64,000 bases of DNA from Toxonevra muliebris (GCA_963691655.1 OY829330.1:17465905-17529904); one strand, 5' to 3'; counted from the stretch's first letter, positions 10,081 to 20,218 are shown. The notes: generated by a model from the letters alone, not told the origin. Numbers and translations: made by a program.

Positions 10081-11181
10081 GGTGCGACGTAAATGGTGTT
10101 TTATGGACTTCACGTTGACTTCCCAAAGACCACCGAAGTTTGGTGAATGCGGTGGATTAAAATGCCACTGGATGCTCTGCGCTGCCAGTTTCGGCAAAAT
10201 CTCCTTTTCGACTTCCAGTGCAAACTTACGTTGGTTAGTTTGAAGAACTTTCCAGGCACCAACAAAGTTTGTCCCACAGTCACTATAAAGATCCTTACAA
10301 ATCCCGCGTCGTCCGAGGAAACGTTGAAGTGCTCAATAAAAATGCTCCGTTGTTAAACCAGTGGCAGCTTCCAAATGAATCGATTTTGTGGCTAGGCAAA
10401 TGAATATGGCAATGTAGCCTTTGTAAATTGTGTGCCTTCTGAGTTTTGATGCCTTGAGTTCAATGGGGCCAGCATAATCAATGCCGGTGGCAAGAAACGG
10501 TTTACTCGGAGGATTCACTCGGTGAAACGGTAGATCGCCCATTAATTGATTGGATGCTTGCGGCTTGTTTCGAAAGCATTTTATGCATTCTTGTAGCTGT
10601 TGTCGAACTGCTCTTCTACCACTCAATATCCAATACTGTTGTCTAAGATATGTGAGTGTTAGTTGTACTCCTCCATGGAGTGTGGTATAATGAGCTTACT
10701 TTATTAGCAATTGGGTGATGAAGTGAGACCGTGGTAAGATGATAGGATATTTTTGCCTAAATGGGAAACTAGTTTGGGAGAGACGGCCTCGTATGCGAAG
10801 AATGTCTTTATCGATCCACGGTGTCAAGCTGCTGAGCTTACTCGAAGCAGGAACGGGTTTATTTTTGGAGATGGCATTAATTTCTGCATGAAATTCTTCG
10901 TGTTGTACTAATTTTATGATTAGTAAGCAGCTATGGTTTAGTTCTCGCACAGTGATTGGTCCTGTTTGACGTTCACTGATGATAGTGCGAGCGTTTGCCA
11001 GAAAACGTAACAAATATGCCACTATTCGTTGAAGCCGTCCAAATGACGAGAATTGATAAATGATTGAATCAGTACACCTAGCCACATTGATTTGCACCTT
11101 ATTTGGCGATTCCTCAGCGTCGGCGTCCTTAAATATTTTCGATGGATTAAATTTTGGCCACTCATCCTCGGATTGCGTCAA
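10081..11181 (-). pseudogene. BEL/Pao integrase, truncated
   Basis: Minus-strand blocks in order: TPWIDKDILRIRGRL and KYPIILPRSHFIT, then HYTTLHGGVQLTLTYLRQQY followed by CIKCFRNKP, the HHCC zinc-binding region. Next come ATGIDYAGPIELK (first catalytic Asp), YSDCGTNFVGA (second Asp) and NPPHSPNFGGLWE, whose Glu completes the DDE triad. The residues of the triad are visible. In-frame stops follow LLIK (about 10694) and TEHFY (about 10331), and similarity ends after KHHLRRTV, where LOA-type sequence takes over. About the last third of the protein, including the region that would lead to the 3' LTR, is missing. The enzyme would have joined element cDNA to host DNA. Confidence 0.85.
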
Positions 11182-11580
11182 CCAGGGTGGGCCTTTCCAT
11201 CACAGTTCGAATTTTGAAAGCTGTGCAACTGTCATACCACGTGTAGCACAATCAGCTGGATTATCGAGCGTGCTGACGTGGTTCCATTGGTCTCGAGAAC
11301 TGGCTTGTAGTATTGTCCCAACTCTATTAGCCACGTAGGTTTTCCATCGGTTTGGTTCGCCGAGAATTCAATACAGAACGATTTCTGCGTCTGTCCAGTA
11401 GTGCGTTGTAATCTGGAAATCAGTGCGTAAATGGCTATGCACCCAGTTGGCAAGCTGAGTAGCTAATACTGCACCGCAGAGTTCAACTCGTGGAATGGTG
11501 AGTGGTTTCATTGGTGTAACGCGACTTCTGGGAATGGACAAAATGTCAAGCGTTGACAAGTTATTAATGAACAGTTCCCA
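11182..11580 (-). pseudogene. BEL/Pao RNase H region
   Basis: TIPRVELCGAVLATQLANWV and YWTDAEIVLY mark the RNase H-like domain that follows RT in Pao elements. They are followed by VSTLDNPADCATRGM, a conserved segment of this family. A stop after VLY and a frame change near 11370 break it. In an active copy this domain would degrade the RNA template during cDNA synthesis. Confidence 0.75.
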
Positions 11581-11586
11581 CTGTTT

Positions 11587-12787
11587 TTAAATTGATAGGG
11601 GCAGGGGGTCATCCCAATCTAAGCCTACTGCAGACTGGTGTTCTCTTGATTCCCTAAACGAACAAATTGATTTAAAGATTAAATTTCCGCACACTAAGAA
11701 TGGTGTGATTAGTCCTAAAGGGTCAAATAATCGCGCGATGGTGGATAGTACACTTCTTTTTGTTGATGTGCTTGCCCCAGACAACTCCATTCGAAATATA
11801 AAATGATCTAAGCACGGCAGCCACAGCTTACCAAGGGTTTTGATGCTAATGTTATTATTGAATTGTATAAGATCAATACTGGATAAATGCTCATGCTCGA
11901 TGCCATGAAGTAACTCTGTTGTGTTGCTGCACCACTTCCTTAACTGCATTCCCGTTGCAGTTACTTGATCGCGAAGTTCAATTGCCCTCTCAACGGAGTG
12001 GTTGGAATCATCTACGTATATTTCTGATTTTAAAATGTGTTCAGCGAGTGGGTAACGAACTTTTTCATCATCTGCTAGCTGATGAATGACTCGAATAGCG
12101 GTATAAGGTGCTGAGGCAGTGCCGAACGTTACGGTGGTGAGGCAATATTCTCGCAAAATTCGTTGGTATTGCACATCTTCTGAGTTCATATTAATGCAGC
12201 GGTACATTTTTTTATATGTCTGCTGTAAACACGTACTTATGCATACGCCAGTTGAGAATCACGGCAGGTAATTCGTTTTGAAGAGGCGGACCTATACAGA
12301 GCAGGTCATTTAATGATTTTCCATTTGACTTTTTACACGAAGCGTCAAAAACAATTCGTACCTTTGTTGTAAAACTGCTCTCCTTAATGACGGCGTGATG
12401 TGGTAGTACGCATGAAGTGATTGTCGGCTGGTTGAAAATGTTAACCACAGCGTTCTGTCCTTCGGTCGTGACGGCTGGAGTAATTTGACCTAAGTCAAAA
12501 TACTCTTGCATAACTTGCGTGTACTGTTCACGAAATTGAGGCTTACTTTGCAGTTTGCGCTCAAGATTATGGAACCTATTTAATGCGATTTGTCGTGATC
12601 GTCCTAAGGTTTGAGAAGGGTCGAAGTGTGACTTTAATGGTAATCGAACCACATACCTGCCGTCTGGTTGTCGCGTGTGCGTTTTTTTGAAGAAAGTTTC
12701 ACACCATTGTTCTTCGGCAGTGAGCTCCTGATATAGAGGTACTTGGTCTTGATCGAAATAGCGCTGCACAATCGACGACAATTCCAC
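11587..12787 (-). pseudogene. BEL/Pao reverse transcriptase
   Basis: The two longest frames of the element meet here. The first (12212-12787) has YVVRLPLKSHFDP, YFDLGQITPA, KVRIVFDASCKKSNGKSLND and FTADI, which is the first catalytic Asp, followed at once by a TAA stop. After an apparent one-base insertion in an A run, the second frame (11587-12207) opens with MYRCINM and carries TFGTASAPYTA and the catalytic YVDD at 12007-12018, then LRKWCSN and IARLFDPLGLITPF. All RT catalytic Asp residues remain. The stop and frameshift near 12207-12212 and the stop at about 11586 split it. The start at 12787 is only where the open frame begins; the true product would be a gag-pro-pol polyprotein. Confidence 0.85.
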
Positions 12788-12799
12788 CGATGAGTGATG

Positions 12800-13590
12800 G
12801 CAACCAATTGTTGTAGAATGCGATGATGTAGTGGACGATAATAACGTGGTGTTAGTCTGTCCGAGTAGTACTCAGCCCAAATGGGTTCGTTGTGCTATAG
12901 GCTGATCTTGATGACCGGTGCGAATATCAGGAAGAACTAAGTGTCCATAAACGTCTGCTCCTAGAATGAGGTCGATTTTGGATGGTTTTTAATAATGGGG
13001 ATCTGCTAAAGTGAGATCTTGGAGGTGGGACCAGGTTTGTGGCTTTATCAGTTGACCCGGGGTCAGCCCGGTGAGTGATTTTAGTATGTATGCCCGATTG
13101 ATGTTAAGCATGAATCGAGGGTCGATACGTGATCGAATTAAGAACTGCACCTCAAATCGAGCTTGGTTTGCGGTGTTGTGACCTACACCAATAATGTTTG
13201 CAGACGTCGTGGAGCGTTTAAGACCTAATGCCTGTGCTGCGTTCTCTGAAATTAGGGTTCATTCAGAGCCCTGATCCACCAAGGCTCGTAAAATAAGATT
13301 CTGACCTGTGTGTTCGTTCTGCACAGTCACAAGTGCAGTAGCTAGAAGTACGGCACCACAACTAGTGGATACGGCAGAGGTGAGTCGATTGGACTTAAGT
13401 GACACTATGGGGCCTTGATGAATATGGTTTGATGAGTAGGCGTGGGTCGGCGAACTGGATGAAAGATGTTTCGAAGTCTGGCTTAATGATGGTATTGAAA
13501 TATTTAATGGGCACGACGTGACTGGTGTATTTGATGCATGTGCAAACGAGGACGAAGGGAAGTGAAGAAGCGTGTGATGCCGCTGGCCGC
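12800..13590 (-). pseudogene. BEL/Pao aspartic protease region
   Basis: On the minus strand the frame reads VTVQNEHTGQNLILRALVDQ then GSE and a TGA stop at 13259-13261. It continues TLISENAAQALGLKR, SRIDPRFMLNI and, further on, a segment ending LILGADVYGHLVLPDI. DQGS is the active-site motif of the BEL/Pao retropepsin (A17-type), and LGADVYG is its usual partner. The protease would cut the polyprotein. Besides the TGA directly after the active site, there is a further stop around 12990. I place the domain by these motifs only; its edges are approximate. Confidence 0.75.
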
Positions 13591-13594
13591 ATTG

Positions 13595-14419
13595 CTAACA
13601 GTTTCGTGCACTGGTGCACTGTGAAGTTGTATGGGGTTTTCCCAAGCAATTCAAACACAGCTTGTATTGACTGACAAGGTTCTTTCTCACAAAACAGTCT
13701 TTCTCCAGGAACTTTGAACATCTTCGCAAAACATGTGGCTCGTGACATAATGGGCATGTATCTGTCTTGATTGGTGAATGATGCGATTTGCGAACCAATT
13801 TTTTCAGAGTGGTACTGCTTTCAGACGATGGGTGTGAAGTACCTTCATTAACACTGCGGTTTTCGATGACGTCGATGATGATAAGACGGTTGTTAAGAAA
13901 TCCTTCCAAATCCGAAAATGTTGGTATTGTAGACTGACTTCCAAGATGAAGTTCCCAAGCCTTTCGCGTGTCGCTGGGCAATTTAGTAGACAAGAAATAT
14001 GCGAGCCAGTGATCACTTCCGCTTATGGACACTTTGAGACGATTACATTCATTCACGCAAACCTTGGCTGTGGCACTTACGGTCGTAGTTGGAAATCTTT
14101 CGTCGAAAGCGTCTTTGACGTTGCAATATACTCCTAGAAATAGCTCCTCGAATACCTCAACTAAGGGAATGGTGAAATATTTTTCTTTCTTATCCGACTG
14201 AGAAAGTACTATGACTTCTTGAGTTTTTTTGAACTTTGTGCGAAGTTCATCAATACTACTCAATCGCTGCTCGAAGTACGATTTTGTTTTACGACTTGCT
14301 GAATCTTTCTTAAAGTTTTTTAGCGTTTGTTTTAAAGAATCGGTGCGATAGTATTGTAACGCGATCAAGCTGTATGTTTCGCTGGTAGTCGCCTTGCTTA
14401 CCCCTTCTTCCTCAGGCAT
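13595..14419 (-). pseudogene. BEL/Pao gag-like protein
   Basis: A 274-codon open frame starts at a good ATG (MPEEEGVSKA) about 200 bp downstream of the primer-binding site, as expected for a gag start. The N-terminal half is helical and charged. The middle holds SDHWLAYFLSTKLPSDTRKA, a typical Pao gag segment. The C-terminal part carries two Cys-rich knuckles, CPLCHEPHVLRRC and CLNCLGKPHTTSQC. A TAG stop at 13592-13594 interrupts a third one (RNC, stop, QCGQRHHTLLH), so gag and protease were formerly one frame. In a living element it would package the RNA into particles. Confidence 0.85.
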
Positions 14420-14625
14420 TTTAAATTTAAAGAAATGACTTGAGTTCTCGAATCAATTTCTCAAGTAATACCTTCCAAGCACACACACACTTACCAATCG
14501 ATGCTGATGATATTTTCTTTGATTTGATGTTGATATCCTCTTAGTGGTTCAGACGCACAGCTAGATACGCCGTTATTGTGGAGTCTATCGTCAAGTGATT
14601 AATGTTTGCAGAGGTTGGAAGAGAT

Positions 14626-14642
14626 CCCCTCATGGGCCACCA
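14626..14642 (-). promoter_or_regulatory. Primer-binding site of the BEL/Pao element
   Basis: The minus strand reads TGGTGGCCCATGAGGGG immediately after the presumed LTR end. It begins with the TGG that pairs with a tRNA CCA end and sits four bases from the LTR, as in BEL elements. I could not identify the tRNA. Confidence 0.65.
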
Positions 14643-14646
14643 TAAA

Positions 14647-15002
14647 TGTGTGAGCTCCGTAGAGTGAGCCACAGGACTCCGAGGTTCTTTTATTTATTTA
14701 TTTAGGGAGTCTTTTAAGCAATAGAAAAAACGTTCAAATTGAAAATTAAAAGTAAAGCGCACACACGTGCCACGATGCCAACCATTTTACGTCAAAAGTA
14801 AAAAACTTGTGATCAACAGCAAATCAAACCAAAAAAATCGTCTGATTTTAACTGTAGTTCTACTCCCTTTTGAAGGTCACATAATTGTTTTAGTGTTCTT
14901 CATTTCGCTCTTGATGTTGCTGCTGTTACTGTTAGTTGTGGGAGGAGTTTGTGTATGTATGTATTTCTATATTTCTCTCACGACTGGTAAGCACAAACTG
15001 TA
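14647..15002 (-). repeat. 5' LTR of the BEL/Pao element (outer edge uncertain)
   Basis: The inner edge is fixed by CTCACACA next to the primer-binding site. The minus strand has overlapping AATAAA signals around 14690-14704, which fits an R region near the 3' side of the LTR. The outer edge is a guess at TGTACAG (about 15002) because no second LTR copy exists in the window for comparison. Confidence 0.4.
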
Positions 15003-15012
15003 CATAATTTAA

Positions 15013-15715
15013 ATAAAATTTTTTTTTAATATACCGCGTTTTTAAAACGGACTAAAAAGTATAAAATAATTTCTTCTTGCCCCATACATATTTATAACAC
15101 CATACAGATTCACTACCCCATACAGATTGTCTTGAAAATATGTAATTATTAATTTTAGTAGGTCTGAAAATATTTGCATGATTTAAAACGAATTTTTTAC
15201 TGCCAATTCAACAACTATATAGAGCAAAGCCCTTATAAATTTTCCGTGTTACACTGTGTAATCGATAATAATATAAGAAAATTAGCACAGTTATATTTTT
15301 CTTTGAAATAATATCACATAAAAAGAATTGTACGAAAGTGTACCGAAAATCTTGCTTATGTACTGACGTATTGCGAACCTCAAAGTGTACTGAAAAAATT
15401 ACGATCGTATCGAAAAACCCATCACTAATGTATACACATATATATTCTACTCCCGCTAAAGCAATGATTTTTACAACGATGAATACAATGCTTTGGTGTG
15501 TTTCGTTCCTTTGAAGAAAGAGTATAGATTGTAAAGAGGTCGCTATTCGCTCTTGTTGCAACAAAGAAACGTAGAAACCGGCAACGAGGTGCAATACCGA
15601 TGGTTTGACAGCGACGGTTGTCGACACATACAGCGGACAAAAATGTATGAATGGATGAGTTTGACGTGTTCGATAAAACAAATAATTTACATTTCTTTTG
15701 GAAATATACGTATTT
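15013..15715 (+). repeat. Dispersed repeat, copy 1 (partner at 51366-52044)
   Basis: 15020-15180 matches 51370-51550 in the same orientation (GTATAAAATAATTTCT, CAGATTGTCTTGAAAAT). The string CTACTCCCGCTAAAGCAATG also matches in the same orientation (15449 and 51993). The block between about 15495 and 15715 matches 51680-51900 only as its reverse complement. The central 240 bp between these blocks is not shared. The open frames here are noncoding in appearance. Confidence 0.75.
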
Positions 15716-16261
15716 ATATTATGAGAATAATAAGAGTTCAATAGACGCGCGATAGCTGCACGATTTTTAAACGCGTTTTTCTCGAAACATACTTTTTCAA
15801 ATTGGCGGGTGTTCCAACTTTTGAAATACTTGATGGATGCTCATTTGGTTTAGAAATATTCTTTTCATAAGATAGAGCATTATAACGGTAAATTGCTTAG
15901 TTTTGTTTTTACTGCCCTTAAAAAAGTCCAATGTCCTTATCTTTTATATTAAAGGTTCTTTTTTATCATAATAGCTTTATAATAATCTATCTTAAAGAAA
16001 ATTATGTAGATTTTCAGATTTTTATTTCATCCGGAGGATTTCTGAACACCCGCTGACAAAAAGGGCGATGTTTTTGGGACGCCATCTCAATGTTAATACT
16101 ACAGACAGGATATTGCAACTGTCTATGGAGAGTAAGCCACCGAGATAGTGGATTTTTTTAATTTTGGCCAGCAGAATTTTTTATCGGCTCATAGTGCACT
16201 CTAGAGTCTCCACACCCTCTAGGATCGATCCCCCCTTTTCGAAATAACAGTTCCTTTGCTG
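15716..16261. other. Noncoding DNA with a possible short TIR element
   Basis: TTGGCGGGTGTTCCAAC at about 15801 and its partial inverse TTCTGAACACCCGCTGAC at about 16041 could bound a 255-bp miniature element. The match is only about 10 bases, so this is weak. Nothing coding was seen. Confidence 0.25.
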
Positions 16262-16465
16262 AGAGCAGAGTTGGGTAGTAATGTTTCCATTAGGTATTAA
16301 ATCCCATCTCCATTCCAATTACAACGAATTGTAATTGGTACTGTAATGTTTTCAATTCCTTAGTAATGGAATTGATAAAACTTTCAATTCCATTACAAAG
16401 AATTGTAATCGGTTATGAACATTTTCAAATTCCCAGGTAATGGAATTGGAAAATTATATATATAT
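16262..16465 (+). mobile_element. hAT-like terminal fragment with GAATTGTAAT repeats
   Basis: The start CAGAGTTGGGTAGTAATG resembles hAT-type ends. It is followed by several direct and inverted copies of AATTCCATTACAA / GAATTGTAATTGG, as in subterminal repeat regions of such elements. No matching right end was found, so this is probably a lone terminus. Confidence 0.4.
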
Positions 16466-16851
16466 AATTATGTAGAAAATTATCATCTGACTTGCTACAG
16501 AAAATTTACTGCTTTACGTAAGAAGTACAGAGAAGAGTTAGCAAGAAAATGTTAAAAAAATAAAAAAAACTTAGTTTTATATGTTGTCTATCTTCAAAAT
16601 TTTTTACATTTTTTTAATTTCCATTCACTTGTTTTTAAAATTTTTATTTTGGTTACTTGCCTGGATTTGAAACTAAGTATACGACTTATGTATATACAAA
16701 ACTAATCATTTTATGTTTGTTAATATTTTTATAAAAAATGTAATAATATTTTAAAATAAAGATAGCAAGTGTATTGTAAATTAAACTTAAAAAGACCAGT
16801 GTAGATAACAACAAAAAGAAAAGCAAGCGCTTCGCAGCACTAATCACACGG

Positions 16852-17227
16852 TTGATATTTTTATACTATAATATGCTATGACTGACGAGCGTTGTTCTAT
16901 CAAATAGTGGACTGACTAGCTTTTTCATGTTTTATATTTGATAAACTACTTAACATTTTTTTATTAGATTTTAGAAAACCATTGGCAAAAATTTTTTTTC
17001 ATACAAACTTGGAGCCCTTTTCTGACGAAAATATGACTGACTACCGGAATTATGCTTTTTATTGAATATAAAGTTTCAGCCTTTAGAAAACCGATGCATT
17101 TACCTCGTATTTTCGGCCTGTTCTAACCAAAACTTGACTGACCAGAGTATGTTCATGTATTTCACTGGTATAGCAAAATATTACAAAACTAGCCTTTAGA
17201 AAGTTAGAGACTTTTTTTGTCACGGGC
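16852..17227 (-). repeat. Right terminal inverted repeat of the 13.6-kb insertion
   Basis: The reverse complement aligns with 3592-4019, with shared blocks such as TACATGAAxATACTCTGGTC, GTCAGTCAAGTTTTGGTTAG and ACAACGCTCGTCAGTCAT. It is 52 bp shorter through small internal deletions. Its outer edge interrupts the RT reading frame at 17228. Confidence 0.8.
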
Positions 17228-17640
17228 CCTTGGACTATTACTTTCAGCATCTTTGTTTCTTCGTGGAGATGGTGGTCAGGCGCTATCAGGTGGCAACCTG
17301 GTATGATGCGCAGAGCTGCATTCTGAGTTTGCAGAAGCCTACGCCACTGTGTGTTGTTGACGGCTGATATCCCGACAGGAGCAGCATAATTAAGCACAGC
17401 TCTTCCAATGACTTTGTACGTGGTGAGAAGCGTTTCGCAATTTTCACCCCAAGTTCTGCCTCCCAGCGCTTTAAGGACGTTTTTGCGCTTGCTTATGCTA
17501 TTTCGTGTATTGGTGCAGCAAAGATGTGTACACTATTGAATGTGACACCTAGTATTTTAGGGTGCTTGACCGTAGAGATTATGCGATTTTCAATTTGGAC
17601 ATCAAGGGTGGTCAAGGTGGTTACTAAATTAAAAGATAAA
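17228..17640 (-). pseudogene. Non-LTR retrotransposon RT thumb/connection fragment
   Basis: The minus strand from about 17640 reads VQIENRIISTVKHPKILGVT. After a frameshift near 17500 it reads RKNVLKALGGRTWGENCETL, then VIGRAVLNYAAPV, QTQNAALRIIPGCHL and HHLHEETKMLKV. KxLGVTF, GxTWG, NYAAPxW and QNAALRxxTGC are the standard motifs after the RT active site in jockey/CR1-type elements. The frame stops being element-like exactly at the TIR boundary at 17227, and its continuation is found at 3319-3585. No active-site motif is present in the fragment. Confidence 0.8.
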
Positions 17641-17915
17641 TATCAGACTCACTATCGACCAAAACCCACACCTAGACCAAAAACTAGTGCAAAAATTTTA
17701 TCAAATACAGGTCAAAGATTAAAAGATAATTGGAATAAAACTGAGACCAACATTCAAACTAAAACCGTATAGAAATTTAGGCGGAAGTTTCGACCAAATT
17801 TCAAACTAAAATTCAAAAACTTTTTTCAGATCGAAGTTCAAACCAAGAAAAAAACCAAATACAGATCAAAAATCTAGATCAAAATGAGACCAAATTCAAA
17901 TCAAAATCTTGATTA
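17641..17915 (+). repeat. Degenerate GACCAAAATTCA-like minisatellite, block 1
   Basis: Units of about 12 bp around the theme GACCAAAATTCA (variants AGACCAAAAACTA, GATCAAAATGAG) follow one another with much drift. It produces a spurious open frame rich in Lys, Thr and Pro. The array resumes at 18720. Confidence 0.65.
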
Positions 17916-18069
17916 TGACTTTTCTGATGGATTTATATTGTTAAATGATATTTTTTTGAGAAAACGATTTGAAGGAAATTTTAATTTCCTTTGAGAAAAA
18001 AGTTTTATACCTCTCTATTTTTTGAGTCATTTTTGGTCGAAACAAAAACCCGAAAAAATTAAATTAATA

Positions 18070-18419
18070 GCGTTTTCTTTTCTTGATAAAATGTTGCATT
18101 TTTTTTGCCTCGTGCAATGGCAACAATTTTTTAATGTTGCCCACAACACTGCCAAAATTTTGCCTTTTTAGTGCAAGAAAAGAACATAAAAATGCTACTC
18201 TGTCAGAATCAGCTAATTTGCAGAGCAACTTTCTCACCCCGTCATTTAATTGAGTGCAAAAGTGTTACATTTTTCCCCGCTCAGAAGGCAACATTTTTTA
18301 GAAAAGAACACAATACTCTTAGAAATGACTGCCTCTTTTTCAGAAAGGAACACGAAATTTGACAGCCCTCGCACGGTGCAAAAAAAAAAATGCAACATTT
18401 TATTGAGAATAGAAAACGC
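18070..18419. mobile_element. 350-bp TIR miniature element with TA flanks
   Basis: The left end GCGTTTTCTTTTCTTGATAA continues as AATGTTGCATTTTTTTTGC. It is matched by the inverted right end at about 18371-18419, with a few mismatches over some 45 bp. TA sits on both outer sides (18068-18069 and 18420-18421). No coding capacity. It resembles a non-autonomous Tc1/mariner-type MITE. Confidence 0.8.
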
Positions 18420-18719
18420 TATAAGATAAAAGTTGATTTGGATAGTACTTTAAACGAATTTTCAAAATATATATTCATATCACTCTTAGTATCGACATCG
18501 CTATTAATATCGGCCTGATGGTGAGTTTACGATCTCACAACTCCATAACCAAGCACTTTATTTTTATAAAAAATTAAATACATTCTTTAAGCCTGTTATA
18601 CATTACTTAAAATGTAAATATATCTTAATTTGACCAAAAAACCAATACATTTTAAACTTTAACGAAATCCGTACACGCTTTCGAGTACCGGGCAACAAGC
18701 GGTTAAAAAAAAATGTTCA

Positions 18720-19420
18720 TAATGTTCAGACCACGAATCGGAATAGAAGATTAAATTCAGGTCAAAACTCAGACTAAAAACCCAAAATTCAGACCGAATC
18801 AAAACCAAATCAGTTTTAAAATTCATTCCAAAATTCAAAAAAAATTGAGACCACAACTCAGACCAATAGTTAGACAAAACTTTAGGTCAAAAGGACACCA
18901 AATACCGAACGAAAGTAACCCAAAATTCAGACCAAAAACTAGTGAGAATATCTGATGAATATTTACATTAGAAAATTTGAATTTAAATTAAACAAAAACT
19001 AGACCAAAATTCCAGACGAATTTAGACCAAATTTTAAAACAAAATTCAGACTGAATTCGGACCGAAATTCAGACCAAAAAATTATCAAAATCAAGCCAAT
19101 TCAGACGAAAATATTAACCACAACTCAAACTAACAGTTAGATTTAAAACTGAGGCTAAAAAGACGCCAAATACAAAATAAAGCAAACCAAAATTTAGACC
19201 AGAAGTCAGATCAAACGCTGGTCTGCAAACGCTGGAAAGCAAATCAAAACTCAAACAAACTCAGATTTAAATGCAAACTAAAATAAAACAAAATTCTGAC
19301 TTACAATCAAACGACAATTCAGATCAAAAACGGGCAAAAACGGAAAAGTTAAACCAATATCTGACTGAAATTCAGTACAAAATTCAATCCAAAAACTAGA
19401 CCATTATCAAGCTTTCTTAA
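18720..19420 (+). repeat. Degenerate GACCAAAATTCA-like minisatellite, block 2
   Basis: Dozens of diverged copies of a 12-13-bp unit (CAGACCAAAATTCAGACC type) run from about 18720 to 19420. The same theme as block 1 suggests one array, later interrupted by the MITE and by unrelated DNA at 18420-18720. Confidence 0.7.
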
Positions 19421-20008
19421 AGTAAGACATTTATAAGCTGGCATTGAAATTGTAGATTCAATGTAGTCTGAATGTATTTAATAACCAGTTGCACTGTAAG
19501 GTGCATCCTATTGGCATCCGCCCTTCAGCCCCTATAGCTCCCCCCTGGATACGCTACTGCCTCAATTGCAATTAGTGAATCTCACCGTCGGGTTTTTTTT
19601 ACTTGAATATATTTTGAATTTGTTCCGTCTGAGCAAAGACACATGGTTACATATGTTGCTAGCCTCAATGTATTTCTCATACATCGAATTCATTATAGCT
19701 AAAGTTTTTATTATTCGAACTAGTCTGTGTGTTTACTCGGAGCGATTTTCTGATCAGCTGTTCACTATCCGTTGGACAATTTTCTGTCGTCCAACGCAAT
19801 TGTGTTCAAGCCATTAAACTGGATCGAAATACACGGACTTTTGTAATTTCCATTATGTCTGCGGTTTTTGAGAAGAGGGCGTAAATACAAAATATCTGAC
19901 ATAATTTAATTTGTTTTTTTTTTAAACGTTCCCCTCTCCTCTCATTTTTAGTTTTATGAAATTTTTAAACTTTTTAACTTTTGCTTCTAGTCCTCTTTGA
20001 AATATTTT
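19421..20008. other. No gene seen
   Basis: AT-rich DNA with only short, unconvincing open frames. I see no repeat or element ends. Confidence 0.5.
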
Positions 20009-20170
20009 ATAGATCAAAATGTAGACCAAAAATTTCGACAAAATCGGCCAGTCCATAGATGGAGCTCCAGTGCAAGAAAAAAATTCCTGCGAAGTGTCAT
20101 TGGGAATATATTTTAGATAAAAATAGAGGCCAAAAATGATTTCAAAACAATCGGTCGGTCCATAGATGGA
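20009..20170 (+). repeat. Two diverged ~103-bp tandem units
   Basis: A block ending in CAGTCCATAGATGGA (about 20049-20063) recurs as CGGTCCATAGATGGA about 103 bp later, each preceded by a WAGAxCAAAAATxxAGRCCAAAAAT-like stretch. The units resemble the nearby GACCAAAATTCA theme and may derive from it. A G-run of 17 of 18 bases follows at about 20200-20218. Confidence 0.55.
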
Positions 20171-20218
20171 TAGTAAAATATAGAAATTCAAAACCTTGTA
20201 GGGGGCGGGGGGGGGGGG

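Larger units (their letters stand above)
10081..14647 (-). mobile_element. BEL/Pao LTR retrotransposon, 3'-truncated and inactivated
   Basis: The minus strand carries, in order, a primer-binding site, gag with zinc knuckles, a DQGS-type aspartic protease, RT, RNase H, an HHCC zinc-binding segment and integrase. This gag-pro-RT-RH-IN order and the DQGS/YVDD signatures are those of BEL/Pao. The integrase frame loses similarity near 10080, after the NPPHSPNFGGLWE segment. The rest of integrase and the 3' LTR are absent from the window. Stops and frameshifts are scattered through every domain. Confidence 0.85.
3592..17227. mobile_element. Putative 13.6-kb insertion with ~400-bp terminal inverted repeats
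   Basis: The left end (3592-4019) and right end (16852-17227) are inverted copies of one another, both starting GCCCGYGACAAAAA at the outer edge and both losing homology after AAATATCAA at the inner edge. Just outside each end lie two halves of one non-LTR gene on the minus strand in the correct order, which is what an insertion would leave. The inside holds no transposase that I can see. It carries a tandem/inverted repeat array (4181-4600), a LOA-type element, a BEL/Pao element and more repeat DNA. Long TIRs with internal subrepeats recall Foldback-type elements, and the size recalls Mavericks. Neither assignment is proved: no Maverick gene is present and no clear target duplication was found. 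Confidence 0.6.

Noticed and set aside
13395..13757. 120-codon minus-strand frame overlapping gag and protease
   Set aside because: Wrong frame. The zinc knuckles and DQGS motif are in another phase.
15208..15741. 177-codon minus-strand frame
   Set aside because: It lies in a dispersed repeat whose other copy does not keep the frame, and it is hydrophobic and Phe/Tyr-rich as AT-rich noise is.
3592..17227. Maverick/Polinton assignment for the 13.6-kb element
   Set aside because: Size and TIR length would fit, but there is no protein-primed polymerase, packaging ATPase, protease or capsid-like gene, and the termini do not have a clear 6-bp target duplication.
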